Below are positions 36,601 to 63,645 of a DNA stretch of 64,000 nucleotides, piece after piece. The position numbers and the translations under genes were made by a program. The notes under the pieces are model-generated. The model was given only the letters and a program-made list of their open reading frames with translations, searched no databases and was not told where the DNA came from. The stretch spans positions 27,666 through 91,665 of the forward strand of contig JASANC010003387.1 of assembly GCA_030248135.1 (NCBI GenBank), in the 5' to 3' direction. The stretch is from Theristus sp. LFF4_11. Its lineage: Eukaryota; Nematoda; Chromadorea; Monhysterida; Xyalidae. The stretch's first letter is position 1, and every line of letters begins with the position of its first letter.

Positions 36601-37980
36601 ACTCTAAAGACCAGTTCATACTGACGTATGCTGACGTACGATACGACGTCGTTGTACGTCAGGGACACGTCACCATAGACGTAGTGACATGACGTGACGT
36701 GCCGTGCCGTGCCGTATACTCATTTGCCTGCATGAACGGCCCTCAAGTTACTTTTCTCAACACAGTTGCACTATCCAACTAATAAAGCAGCCGTTTTGCA
36801 GACACGTCACGACCGCCACGCCCGAACGAGCAGAACGGCCGTGACTATTACTTTGTGTCACGCGAGCAAATGGAGCAGGACATTCGCAACGGCATGTTCA
36901 TCGAGGCCGGACAGTACAACAACAACCTGTACGGCACTAGTGTGCAGTCGGTGCGCATGGTCGCCTCGCAGGTCGGTTCAACGTTTTTGTTGTTGTTGTT
37001 GTTGTTGTTGGGATTTTTAGGCGATTTTGTTTTTCAACCGGGGCTAACCCAGAGAAGCGTGCTGAACGCCATTGAGTGGGGCGCCCATCGAGTTTTTCTC
37101 TGTCATTAAGTGCCTATGCACCCCTCTGCGGTGACATGGTGATGGTGATGGTGATCAGTGGATCGCTGCCACGCTCTTCTCTGTGATCAGGCCCAGATCA
37201 GCTCAGTGTATTTAGCAATCAAGTGCATCGACAAAATGTAGGGCCCAGATCAGCTCAGTGTATTTAGCATCTACAATAGGCAGACTGTTGCAAATGCTTC
37301 ATTCCAGCGCAAGCACTGCATCCTCGATGTCAGCGGCAACGCCATCCGCCGCCTACAGGCGTCCAATCTGTATCCGATCGCCGTGTTCGTGAAGCCGTAC
37401 AACTGGGCGCAGTTGATGTGCGTTTTTTATTGAGTGTTTCGTTTCAATTTCATTTTTATTTTGCGAACCACCGCAGGCACTCCAAGATAAAACTGCAAGA
37501 ACAGCGTATTATCAAACGGAGACCGTTCATCCGTGTTTTTGTTCAATTCATCGGTTGTTTCGCAGGGAGTGGAATCGTCAACTGAGCGAGGACGAGGCAC
37601 AGCGGCAGTACGCGCGAGCGCAAGTGATGGAGCAGGAGTTTGCTGAGTATTACACCGGTACGTTCAGCGACACTTACGAGTCGCGTGAAACTATCTCATA
37701 TTACGAAAGCGGCATTCATGAAGCAGTATTTAGTGACGCGTAGCTGTGTTGAAACGTAGCATCATGAATACTCCTTCATTTTTACGAAAAAAAATAGAGG
37801 CGACCGTTTCTGCAGTGAACAGTTTGTCGTTGTTTGCTACACCAAAAAACGTTTTTTTGCTGCATTTCAGCAATTGTACACGGTTACACGCCCGAGGAGG
37901 TGATCAACAAGGTGAAGCAGATCATACGCGAGCAGTCGCAGCCGGTTGTATGGGTGCCTTCGCTGCAGCAGCATATGTGA
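14399..37980 (+). CDS. dlg: Discs large MAGUK scaffold, complete gene model
   Basis: Discs large is a submembrane scaffold of septate or adherens junctions and synapses. Core exons: 14399-14417, 15098-15229, 15511-15641, 23573-23751, 24075-24177, 24348-24485, 24803-24919, 25093-25263, 25517-25799, 26373-26415, 30895-31051, 32670-32772, 33131-33230, 33686-33862, 34456-34543, 34642-34735, 35481-35594, 36186-36233, 36373-36471, 36802-36971, 37308-37417, 37566-37657 and 37871-37980. They total 2778 nt (925 aa plus stop), all GT-AG and phase-consistent. An optional exon at 16029-16166 adds 46 residues. Domain order is L27, PDZ1, PDZ2, PDZ3, SH3, HOOK and guanylate-kinase-like, with the usual DLG length. 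The start is supported by [18 protein letters not shown], which aligns with the N-terminus of L27-type DLG isoforms. The Pro/Thr-rich PDZ1-PDZ2 linker is about 85 residues, much longer than in vertebrate DLG1. The acceptor at 35481 is an ambiguous cagcag. Confidence 0.95.
16029..16166 (+). CDS. dlg: Probable dlg linker exon (46 codons)
   Basis: The stretch is bounded by an acceptor (ccccatgaacag) and a donor (caacag-gtctgc). It is 138 nt long, open in phase 0, and fits between exons 3 and 4, both of which use phase 0. The product is Ser/Pro/Thr-rich ([18 protein letters not shown]), as expected between L27 and PDZ1, and its third codon positions are G/C-rich like the other dlg exons. It may be constitutive or alternative. 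Confidence 0.6.
16167..16904. other. dlg intron sequence, nothing recognised
   Basis: No second gene, RNA or clear repeat was recognised. A sequence related to the mariner-like fold-back begins at 16905. Confidence 0.4.
16903..18038. mobile_element. Mariner-like fold-back F, copy 1
   Basis: The ends are ta-cagggtgtcccaaaaaaaca and gtttttttgggacaccctg-ta, a Tc1/mariner-type terminus with TA duplication. The arms continue as inverted copies (cggctcgtgcggccgactgg at 16936 and ccagtcagccgcacgagcca at 17982). Each arm carries a copy of a transposase C-terminal fragment. It lies in the large dlg intron, and the second copy is in a collagen intron at 54022-55175. Confidence 0.85.
17515..17843 (+). 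pseudogene. Mariner-type transposase C-terminal fragment
   Basis: Reading the plus strand with one internal stop gives [15 protein letters not shown], then [20 protein letters not shown], then [20 protein letters not shown] and an acidic tail ending at 17843. The order W-G-x-L-K-x-x-V-Y, L-x-x-L-K-x-x-I-R and a final NNxxxIEQL is typical of the C-terminal end of mariner-superfamily transposases. The catalytic core is absent, and a mirrored, also damaged copy is on the other arm (about 17110-17510, minus strand). It is a broken relic. Confidence 0.6.
18039..18929. other. dlg intron sequence, nothing recognised
   Basis: Reading frames exist on both strands but show no domain, splice or codon support. 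Confidence 0.4.
18930..19172 (+). repeat. Tandem repeat, about five units of 48-57 nt
   Basis: Units contain gaaaggcatattgacctatg followed by aactacgacatcaattcag, with alternating tac/gac variants. The array ends four bases before the ATG of the candidate alternative first exon at 19176, so it may be part of its promoter or 5' UTR. Confidence 0.85.
19176..19565 (+). CDS. dlg: Candidate alternative first exon 1b of dlg
   Basis: The frame opens at ATG 19176 and is free of stops for 130 codons. It ends at TCA-AAT before a consensus donor gtacgt (19566) in phase 0, exactly the phase needed to join exon 4 at 23573 ([19 protein letters not shown]). Codon choice resembles the dlg exons. The product is basic and Ser/Ala-rich ([20 protein letters not shown]) with no L27, so a transcript from here would lack that domain, as some DLG isoforms do in other animals. 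No homology is recognised. Confidence 0.45.
19566..21447. other. dlg intron sequence, nothing recognised
   Basis: Several short frames and CA/GC-rich patches occur (for example near 20260-20300 and 20520-20560). I see no repeat family, RNA gene or supported exon. Confidence 0.4.
21448..21600. mobile_element. 150-bp hairpin MITE (family I)
   Basis: The arms tacaaactcaataacatagc...'ctgattggttggtgatcacg' and 'cgtgacaaccaaccaatcag'...tcttattgagtttgagtgta form an almost complete palindrome around caaaccaaagtac. Related arms occur at 4230-4340 and 47240-47405. Confidence 0.75.
21601..22612. other. dlg intron sequence, one short ATT microsatellite
   Basis: A (TTA)n tract lies at 21888-21907. Otherwise I see nothing supported. 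Confidence 0.4.
22613..23044 (+). CDS. dlg: Candidate alternative first exon 1c of dlg
   Basis: The ATG at 22613 opens 144 codons with G/C-rich third positions. It ends in GCT-GAG before a gtcgct donor in phase 0, again matching exon 4. Its start has Cys pairs near the N-terminus ([12 protein letters not shown]), reminiscent of palmitoylated N-termini of L27-less DLG isoforms, though this is only a resemblance. A run of six A at 22858-22863 separates this frame from a second plausible frame ([20 protein letters not shown]), so a sequencing indel is possible. Support is compositional. Confidence 0.35.
23357..23559 (-). mobile_element. tRNA-derived SINE family A, copy 2
   Basis: This is a full-length copy. 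On the minus strand the tRNA-like head lies at 23545-23480, the body follows, and the (CAA)n tail appears at 23357-23376 as repeated ttg. The head end lies only 13 nt before the acceptor of dlg exon 4. Confidence 0.85.
23573..24177 (+). CDS. dlg: dlg exons 4-5: PDZ1
   Basis: Exons 23573-23751 and 24075-24177 encode PDZ1. The carboxylate-binding loop is [11 protein letters not shown], followed by [20 protein letters not shown] and a second half [20 protein letters not shown]. The helix-B position carries the usual His (AHNVAVDAL), typical of class I PDZ domains that bind S/T-x-hydrophobic C-termini. Confidence 0.95.
23784..23867. mobile_element. Hairpin MITE family B, copy 1
   Basis: It starts 'gcattcatgaagcgcttttt' and ends with 'aaatactgcttcatgaatgc'; the two halves are inverted repeats. 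It lies in the intron between the two PDZ1 exons. Confidence 0.8.
23896..23986. mobile_element. Hairpin MITE family B, copy 2
   Basis: The arms gtcatgaaacagtatttaatg and cactaaatactgtttcatga are inverted. It lies 30 nt from copy 1 in the same intron. Confidence 0.8.
24348..24919 (+). CDS. dlg: dlg exons 6-7: PDZ1-PDZ2 linker
   Basis: Exons 24348-24485 (46 codons) and 24803-24919 (39 codons) are both phase 0 at each end. They encode a Pro/Thr/Ser/Tyr-rich linker ([40 protein letters not shown]) that starts RIKRE right after PDZ1. Being multiples of three, either exon could be skipped without a frame change. Confidence 0.85.
24662..24746. mobile_element. Hairpin MITE family B, copy 3
   Basis: The arms 'gccattcatgaagcagtatt' and 'aatactgcttcatgaatgcc' are inverted; the right arm is slightly shortened. 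It lies in the intron between the two linker exons. Confidence 0.8.
25093..25799 (+). CDS. dlg: dlg exons 8-9: PDZ2 and PDZ2-PDZ3 linker
   Basis: Exon 25093-25263 encodes the first part of PDZ2 ([40 protein letters not shown]). Exon 25517-25799 completes it ([20 protein letters not shown]) and continues into a Gln/Pro/Ser-rich linker. The last codon is split in phase 1 before gtgagt. Confidence 0.95.
25806..26042 (-). mobile_element. TIR MITE family D, copy 4
   Basis: It is inverted relative to the copies at 46544, 52993 and 63410. Ends are gaaacgtgtccggactaaaatg and gaaatgacgtcatgtgcc..., both carrying the palindrome atgacgtcat. The element starts about 8 nt after the donor of the preceding dlg exon. 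Confidence 0.85.
26373..26415 (+). CDS. dlg: dlg exon 10: 43-nt linker micro-exon
   Basis: With an acceptor at tttttttag (26372), the exon enters in phase 1 and leaves in phase 2 and reads [15 protein letters not shown] across the junctions. A second possible acceptor (ctctcgcag, 26389) would give another frame. Only the first keeps the frame into PDZ3. Confidence 0.75.
26416..30894. other. 4.5-kb dlg intron; GT microsatellite, nothing else firm
   Basis: A (GT)n microsatellite lies at 28013-28046, with further GT-rich sequence nearby. Reading frames such as 29528-29833 lack splice or domain support. No members of the element families seen elsewhere were recognised, which is unusual for this window. 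Confidence 0.5.
30895..32772 (+). CDS. dlg: dlg exons 11-12: PDZ3
   Basis: Exon 30895-31051 has [20 protein letters not shown], the near-invariant PDZ3 core, and [13 protein letters not shown]. Exon 32670-32772 completes it with [20 protein letters not shown] and ends SLLVAYRPE, the canonical link to SH3. The helix-B His is present (THEMAAQAL). Confidence 0.96.
31118..32415. mobile_element. 1.3-kb GC-rich fold-back element C
   Basis: The left arm (31118-31480) has three tandem units of about 115 nt made of gcgcgctgaagcgcgctg blocks, a short 'cttcatcatgaatgaagaaa' hairpin and 'gctgcgtcagccgctgcggc'. The right arm (32070-32415) repeats them inverted ('gccgcagcggctgacgcagc'). Inner ends share gatgtccgga. 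The central 590 bp is AT-rich and holds the tRNA-like sequence at 31660-31735. It lies between the two PDZ3 exons. Confidence 0.85.
31660..31735 (-). repeat. tRNA-like sequence inside fold-back C
   Basis: The reverse complement has an A-box-like agtgcagtggtaacatg and a B-box-like aaagttcgaaacccgtc at tRNA spacing. End pairing is poor. It is probably a SINE head or tRNA relic. Confidence 0.4.
32441..32525. mobile_element. Hairpin MITE family B, copy 4
   Basis: The arms catgaagcagtatttagtga and tcactaaatactgcttcatg are inverted repeats. It is 26 nt from fold-back C in the same dlg intron. Confidence 0.8.
33131..36233 (+). CDS. dlg: dlg exons 13-18: SH3 domain and HOOK region
   Basis: Exon 33131-33230 holds the helix before SH3 ([18 protein letters not shown]). 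Exon 33686-33862 is the SH3 core ([47 protein letters not shown]). Exons 34456-34543, 34642-34735, 35481-35594 and 36186-36233 form the HOOK linker, with basic [11 protein letters not shown], the conserved [11 protein letters not shown] and an acidic Ser/Asp stretch (SSDSDTD), ending [16 protein letters not shown] regulates SH3-GK pairing. Exon 35481-35594 is a multiple of three and a candidate for alternative splicing, known in DLG genes for this region. Confidence 0.93.
33985..34290. mobile_element. TIR MITE family E copy 3 plus a fragment of H
   Basis: Positions 33985-34165 match family E ('aactcggatcactttaccaa' through ccaaaataaaa). Positions 34175-34290 carry H-type gacctgacgtgacgtgcc sequence. 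Both lie in the intron after the SH3 exon. Confidence 0.65.
35727..35815. mobile_element. Hairpin MITE family B, copy 5
   Basis: The arms 'ggcattcatgaagcagtatt' and aaatacttcttcatgaacgc are inverted. It lies in the intron between the last two HOOK exons. Confidence 0.75.
36373..37980 (+). CDS. dlg: dlg exons 19-23: guanylate-kinase-like domain and C-terminus
   Basis: Exons 36373-36471, 36802-36971, 37308-37417, 37566-37657 and 37871-37980 encode [60 protein letters not shown] and [20 protein letters not shown], ending at TGA 37978-37980. The P-loop is degenerate ([10 protein letters not shown] rather than GxxGxGKS), as in all DLG proteins, so it is a phosphoprotein-binding module and not an active kinase. 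Confidence 0.96.
36620..36740. repeat. Fragment of element H
   Basis: The stretch 'ctgacgtatgctgacgtacg' to gacgtgacgtgccgtgccg matches pieces at 33927-33960 and the H arms. It lies in a GK-domain intron and ends about 60 nt before the next exon. Confidence 0.5.
36984..37128 (-). mobile_element. tRNA-derived SINE family A, copy 3 (head truncated)
   Basis: It has the (CAA)n tail, as ttgttg repeats from 36987, and the body, but stops before the tRNA-like head. The tail begins about 13 nt after the donor of the preceding exon. A 27-nt duplication (gcccagatcagctcagtgta) follows at 37189 and 37241. Confidence 0.75.
37708..37780. mobile_element. Hairpin MITE family B, copy 6 (deleted)
   Basis: The left arm ggcattcatgaagcagtatt is intact and the right arm is reduced to gtagcatcatgaatactcc. 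It lies in the last dlg intron. Confidence 0.7.
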
Positions 37981-39689
37981 ATGCGAACAGCAGCAGATCA
38001 TTCATGAACACGACCACTATCAACTATTGCATTCATCTTCTGTTACTTGAGACGAGCCAGCACTTTTATTCAGTTCTATCATTTCCCACCACTGACTACC
38101 TGTCATTTTTTGCGACAAAATGCAGTTTTTTGTATTGTTGTGGCTTTGTCCATATCGTCAGAATGCTTGTGTTTGCTGCTAGACGGTCGGTTGCTTGGTG
38201 GATCGAGTGTTCGGTTTTACTTTTCTGGTTATTACATTTCTCATTGTTGTTTTTTTGGTTGTCTTGTCGGTTGTGCCTCTGAATTGTTTTTGGACGTTAT
38301 CTGTATTGCATTCTCTGGTGTTTCTTCGTTTACTTTTTTATGAGATAGCCAAGTGATTTCGAATTGTTCGTTTAGTTTCATGTGGAGAACCAAGCTTAGC
38401 ATGTGTCATTAACAATAATTCAAAAAGCCTCAAAGTGTTTTTTGATTACTTTGCAGATTGTAAACGTGCACACTTCGTTGTCTCTCTCGGTTTTTTTCAG
38501 TTTTTTTGGTTCGTTCATGTACTGTACTTGGGTTGTGTCAACGTTTCTTTCAGTTTCTCACATTGTACACGTTTTTTTACATCGAATACTATGGTAACGC
38601 ATGGACCGGCTAATATTCCAGACGATTTCAAAGGCGAACACCACATTTCTCTGTAGTTCATTGAAATTTTAACATAAAACAGTGCCCATTAGCCTTGTAT
38701 GGCGCTGAATTTTTCTCATACTTTGTGGACTGCCCAACATTTGGCTGCATTTGCTGTCTTCTCTTTTTTACCATTTGGGTTCACTGGTGGAGTTTCCAAA
38801 TTAAAAAATAAAGGAACCGTCGTTTGTCTTTTTCTTATTGTCATAAACTGAATGTGTGATTTTTGGCTGTTCACTTCTGTGTTTTTGGTCGCGTTATTCT
38901 CCAATTGATTTGAAGAATGGAAGGTCAAAGAGGAAGGTTCCGTTGATTTTTTCAGTCCATTGTGTGCGTTTGTGTTATAGTTAACTTTTGAAAGCTTATT
39001 CAACCCATCACAGCTGTGTGCATGCATTCACATACTTAAAGCAGATAGTTGCCTTTATCAGTGAGGTTTTATTGAACGAATGGAAAATGATTTGTTATCA
39101 TTGTAATTTAACTGCTATATCATAAGCTTATCGGACAATGCTTAAATCCAGTTGGACTGTGTCATTGTCACTGTTTCAACTGAAATTTGTTTTGCAAACT
39201 ACCAGCCCGTCAGTTTTGTTATTCTGGTGTAAAATAGTGCATTGGTACTTTTTCGCCAATCGGTTATTGTAATGGCTAGAAGCGCATTCGTGTGTACGTA
39301 TAGCTTGATTTGCGCTTGCTACTTGTCTGGGCTTGATTATTGTCAGATTTAGCGACGTTTTCATATTTTTGTGGTTTTTATGGGGTTAGTTTTTTGGTGT
39401 ATTATCAGCAAGATGCGTTCTGAAAAACAAAATTCAAACAAGAAGTCTGTTTTATGTCGTATCTTGTGACATGATGCATGTCTGAGAAATTGAAATGTTC
39501 ACATTGTGACCTGTTGTCCTTATTGGACTGCATGGATTATTAAACGTTGCACTTTTCGTCGTACCCGTTTTTTCATATTCAATCGTTCTGGCTACATCAC
39601 TGTACAAGTTATGAGTATTCCTATTGCTAAATAAATTATGAACAACGCATTTGACAATTGCTGACAGCTATTTCCGACTTATTTATTAT
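37981..39689. other. dlg 3' flank; no further gene seen
   Basis: Candidate polyadenylation signals AATAAA are at 38807-38812 and 39630-39635; neither can be assigned. The T-rich region with hydrophobic frames (38047-38343) has no support as coding. Confidence 0.4.
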
Positions 39690-39897
39690 TATTTTTTTAT
39701 CGCACCGGTTCAAGAAACCCTAAGAGCAAATATCGCTATGAGCCCAATATACCCTCAACTCAGGAGGGAGCAGACTATTGGATGATGTTCAGTTGGTCAA
39801 TTTTAGTTTCGCCACGTGTTTGTGTCCTGTCCACAGTCAGGTTCGAACTTTCCACCTACAGAACGGTGGACAGAAGCCCTACGCCTGCGCTACAGAC
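39690..39897 (-). mobile_element. tRNA-derived SINE family K, copy 2
   Basis: On the minus strand the head reads gcgcaggcgtagggcttc...gtggaaagttcgaacctgac (weak A box, good B box), followed by the same body as 12905-12960 (ctcaggagggagcagac) and the accggttcaagaaaccc end. It serves as the uninterrupted reference for copy 1. Confidence 0.65.
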
Positions 39898-42553
39898 AGA
39901 TCTGAAGTCTTTTTTGTAAACATTTCCCATTATGGTTCAGTGTGCAAAAAACCACGACCGGTGAATGAGTATATGAAAACAGAGTCGCATTTTAGCGGTT
40001 GACCGAAAAACGTCCGCTTCCGGGTGTCCAGTCGCATTTTTTGACTTTTTCTCTCGTTCCAAATGGCGCCGCGCGGTGATTTTGTGGCTGCCTCTTTCAA
40101 CGGTGCGCGAGATAATAACAAACAATTCACGTTTTGCAGTCGTTTTCCAACGATTCCGAGCGCGCGTAAACCCGATGTGACAGGATAGTTTTCTTGTGAA
40201 TTGGAACTGACAAAACGCTGCGACGGCGCTATTGCGCTCTGGCACTGCGAATTTTGCAGTCAACAACAAAAACCGAAGAGCGTGCGCAGTTTTAACGGTC
40301 GTTGCGTTTGGTGCGGTTGACATGCCCCGAAAGTTTGTTCCTTTTCGCGTGGCGCCGCCGACTTTTGGAGAACATTCGCGTGTGTTGTGTCTGCGTGTGT
40401 TGCGTTGGTCGCCGCAAAAGTTTTGTTGCGCGCCGCCCGCTTACGATGCGCACACACACAATTCACCATATCCAGCGTTCATCGTCAGTCAAACTTTGTT
40501 TTCTGTCGCGAATCGAAGCGCAAATTCCGACGACGGAAAATTATGATCACGACGGCCGCGTAAAATGTAAACGTACGGGAGAGCATGTACAGGGTGTGTC
40601 TGAAATGCGGCATTGGTGATCAACCGTGGAGTGCAACATTGCGAAGTGTGCCCGTTGTGTCACACCGTGCGTTACACGTACACAGATGTGCCACCACGGA
40701 GACTAATGGTTCACAGATGTTTCTGTTGACGCCAGTATGTGCGCGCGTTCAAATGTTTTGGTTTTGCTGTCTCTCTGCGCACATCAACAACACGGATCCC
40801 CATCCCACACACAGCAAAATCTGTGCGTGATTATTGGTGTGTTGTGTGTACTGGCCTGGCGTGGACTTGACGATTGAAAAGCGAAAGAGGAAGAAGCAAT
40901 ATGCATTACACACACACACACGCGGGTGCTGCGAGTTGTGTACGCCAAAAGTTTCGGTGGCTCAACGGACAGCAGAGCAGTGCACTGCAACCGCCATTCT
41001 CCACCCCCTCATCGTTCTTCCCGCCTGCCCAATGTTTTGCGAGAGACTTTCGATATAAGCAAGCAAGATAACGGATTGCCGTGGGCCGCAACAGTCTGCG
41101 TTCACATTGCTGCCTGTTGGTTTGTCTCAACAAGCTTCAACATGTCTACACGCTAATATCGCGCCATTGCTGTATGAAAAGCACAAACACTCACGTATAC
41201 ACACACACACACCATTTACACTGATTGCAATATATATATTTTTTTGAAAACATTTCAATGTGCGTATCGAATTTTTTTTCTGTAGCCACAGACCAATTTT
41301 GCGCTCCTCTCACTGGTAGGCCGATACCCGAGCGATTTAACGAAGAGCAAAAAAAAACGGTGACACGCCCAAATCCCAGTCGAGTAAAATCTGACGTGTG
41401 TGCCGATTTATTCAGTTTCTATATCTTGGTTTCATCGGCATCAGCAGGCGGTGGCGTCTAACATGATCTTACAGTGTAATCGTGCTTTAAAATTCAGCAA
41501 TTCTTGCTGCTCCCTTTTTACATTTCAGCTTTGAAGTTTTTATTGTGCGTACATGATGTTGATTTGTGCGTACATGCGGTGTTCGACGAATAAAAGACAA
41601 AGGCAGTTTGAATTGTATAATTATTTTAGAAGCACTGTTTGGGTGTTCTTGTATTTCAAAGTCAGTATACCCGCATTGCCTCTTTTGGAGAACCGCGTGC
41701 TGATAATTTTTTTCGCCACCGAACTTCACTGTGACGCGTAATCATGAATCACACTCAATTTACCCCCCCCCTTCCCCCACCTAAGTTTAGTTCCGTGTCT
41801 GACCATTTTTGAACAGCTTTTGTAGTACAGTCAGTCACATGCAGAATTTTTCAAAGTGATCCCTTGTTGATTGTATCGCAATTTGGCGCCACCACGAACA
41901 GGCTTTCAAACTTCTAATTTTTGAATTGACATGAAACACATTCAACAGAACAACGCTTTTTGCCGTACAAAAATACAAACGTTGCTGGTAAGGCCGTTCA
42001 GTTCAAGCACAGCCAATCAGCTGAATGCTTTCAAACGTGCGCCTATCAATGGCACCGCACCTTTCTTCGGTTGTTTCGACGTACTTCAGATGATATTTTA
42101 CAACACAATTTCAGGCGATATCTTTTCAAAAATGAAATGCACAACATCTGTACCGTTAGAATGTACATGTACATTGTACAGTACCTCCCAATATTTTTTC
42201 TGCTTTTCAGCTTTTCCCTATTACTCACCTGAGGTTATTTTCATCACTTTCCGCAAACACACAGCCGACAGTATCGCACGATACACACACTGTGTTTTTT
42301 TGGAGAACAAAAGAGACAGCAACTTGTGGATGGTTGCAACTTGGTGGCAACTTTGGAGCTAATATTATTACTCGCACACATCAAAGACGTCACAAACAGC
42401 GAGTATATATCTTCTGAGAGTGTTGATTTCGTTGATGTGTACCAGTGTTGCGTGCGTCGCGTATGCTTGACGCGGGGCATGCTCCTCTGAGCTGACACTC
42501 ACTGGTGCGCAATCGAATTCTCCTGATTCGAACGCACAAGAACACCGCGAACA
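39898..42553. other. Upstream flank of the collagen IV gene; no gene seen
   Basis: Positions 40040-41100 are richer in GC and CpG than the surroundings and could hold promoters, but I see no defensible core element. A lone mariner-type terminus (gtacagggtgtgtctg) is at 40587. CA microsatellites lie at 40905-40922 and 41201-41212. Confidence 0.4.
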
Positions 42554-61564
<19,011 letters not shown>

Positions 61565-61580
61565 ACCAGTACAAAACCGA

Positions 61581-61586
61581 ATAAAC
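61581..61586 (+). terminator. Candidate polyadenylation signal of collagen IV
   Basis: AATAAA lies 17 nt after the stop codon. It would give a very short 3' UTR, so a more distal site is possible. Confidence 0.4.
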
Positions 61587-62951
61587 AGAAACAGTCTGCG
61601 CAGATACATAACTATAAAACCGGTCAGTTTTCTGTCAACTGTCAAACTCTCAGCAGCCACATCGGCAGTCAGTGAATCACAAAGAGAACCGTAACTTTTA
61701 AATCGCTAAGATTTTTAACCTTTTTAAAGCCATTTTCTTAGTCGCTGCTGATTGCATTATAATTCTTCGCGCATATGTAATTAATGTTTAGTCAAAACAC
61801 GGTGATTGTTTGCACATATTTTGTGGCTGTTTTATGTGAATACGTGAATGATTTTTACTGTTTCGCGTCGATTTTTTTAGCGTTTGAACGTTTCGCCTCT
61901 ATATTTGCTAAATAATTATCTTGAATATCTGGAAATGCATCATAAGAACAAATGAATCACATATTTTTGGTGCTATTGGTGCCCTTACAAAATTTTCACT
62001 GCCATAAACTACACTAGAAAGTTTAGCCAAATGACGTTTTAGTGCCACAAATCCAAAGTAAAATGATGCCAACTGGTCAACACAGCTTAATTTCTTTACT
62101 TTACTTAAGTGATCAGTTTTTGTTGTCAAAAAAGTTTGACACAATATTATTTTCGTAGGTTGCCAAAGACTACACTGGTGTCACACCAGTTTCAACAGAA
62201 AAGTTTGCTAGTAATTTCATACTGCCACTGCGGTGTACTGCCGAAGTATAATTTTCAAACTGTTTCTTTCATCACAGTGATCAATCATTTTGTTGCAGTT
62301 TTGTTGTTTAACTTTTGTCATCAGATGTTAGCTTCGTGCATTTTTTATTTAGATTTTAAATATTTGATGGATGCTAGACGTTTACTATTACGTTGTGTCG
62401 TTTCAAATTCGTGTGTCATACTGTCATGTAGTATTTTGAAAAACTTTTAGTGTTGATTATTCGATTTTCTAGTAATTTTTGGAGAACATAATTTTGCTCC
62501 AGTACAACAGTGACGAACAAAGTTTGCGTGATATATTGGTATCTTGTTTTTTGTTCAATGAATGGGCCTGACCAATTCAAATGATGTCTGCGAGAATCTA
62601 ATGTTGTGGTATTACCCTGCATGATTAAAAAAATTGGCCGAGTGTCAGAGCTTGCTTGTTTGATACACGTGAAACAAAAAAACACATTCAAAATTTCTAC
62701 AGAACACTTTGCCAACTAGAATAAAACGAATATTTTGGAGCAAGTCGTTGCGTCGAGGAAAGGAACTTTGCACAACCAGAGTAGTAGTGACTGACTAGTG
62801 AACGGGCTCCAGATGACTACTGATGCTGGGCAGAAAACCAAAGCAGCAGCAAGCGAGTTTGCGCCGCAACCATGAACGTGCGTCATAGTGACAGAGATGG
62901 CATTAGCCGATCACACTGACGCGGCCGTCTGGGGACTCGCAATAAAAATGA
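61587..62951. other. Intergenic, nothing recognised
   Basis: This is AT-rich sequence with no supported gene or repeat family. Confidence 0.4.
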
Positions 62952-63272
62952 ATGACAATATTGCTCGTGCACATTGTACTCGCACACTGTGCAGTCGCAG
63001 CTATCAAGCTTACGCTACTATTCGTCGTTATTCGTCTTTGTTTCGTTTTTTTGGTCAGTTTCAGCGCCAGAGCTTACTATTACTGCAAGAGAGCGCATTG
63101 GGTTTTTTGGAACAAAGTGCCACAATTTGGCACATTTTTTTGCCTTTGGGCCAGTACGGACCAACAAAACGTGTATTTTACACTTGAAAACCGCCTTGTT
63201 AATTTTCCGTGGTTGCATTTGGCCATTGTAATTTTGATCACTGGTCGGTCAGATGATTCTACGAGCACCTGA
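62952..63272 (+). CDS. Unassigned ORF, membrane-protein-like, 106 aa
   Basis: The ATG at 62952 opens 106 codons to a TGA at 63270. The first 40 residues are strongly hydrophobic (TILLVHIVLAHCAVAAIKLT; LLFVVIRLCFVFLVSF), then a polar region with Tyr, Trp and Cys (YYYCKRAHWVFWNKVPQFGT) and a second hydrophobic stretch (WLHLAIVILI). This could be a first exon of a small membrane protein. There is no recognised family; two other frames overlap and the host region is repeat-prone. Confidence 0.25.
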   Translation: MTILLVHIVLAHCAVAAIKLTLLFVVIRLCFVFLVSFSARAYYYCKRAHWVFWNKVPQFGTFFCLWASTDQQNVYFTLENRLVNFPWLHLAIVILITGRSDDSTST

Positions 63273-63409
63273 ACAGGTGCAAAAAAAACCTTGGGCTCCT
63301 TACAGTCAACAACCCATGATTTTTCCGAAACTGAAAGGAACCAACGTACGGTTTAGGTGTCGGGTAAAGGTGCTGAAGCATAGCTGGCGTCTGACGACCA
63401 TATTAGTAT

Positions 63410-63645
63410 GATCTATTTTTTTAAACGTGTCCCACTGAAATGACGTCATGTGCCGCCAAACATGCGCTTGCCGTTCACAGCAAACCAGACTTTCCGTTTA
63501 GCCGATTTCTTCCCGTAAACAAATGGTGAATGTCGAATCAGTCACACCAAACTGACATTTTAGTGCCTGTACTTTGACAAACGGACGTTTTAAAGCAAAT
63601 GACGTCATTTTAGTCTGGACACGTTTGAATAAATCCACAATATTA
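63410..63645 (+). mobile_element. TIR MITE family D, copy 3
   Basis: Ends are ttaaacgtgtcccactgaaatg and agtctggacacgtttgaataa, with the ACGTCAT palindromes intact near both ends. It is the only copy of this family outside a gene in this window. Confidence 0.88.

Noticed and set aside
38047..38343. Phe/Leu-rich frames after the dlg stop
   Set aside because: T-rich 3' flank; composition alone explains them.
40232..40619. Overlapping frames in a GC-rich patch upstream of collagen IV
   Set aside because: Open in several frames on both strands, which GC content explains; no conserved motif.
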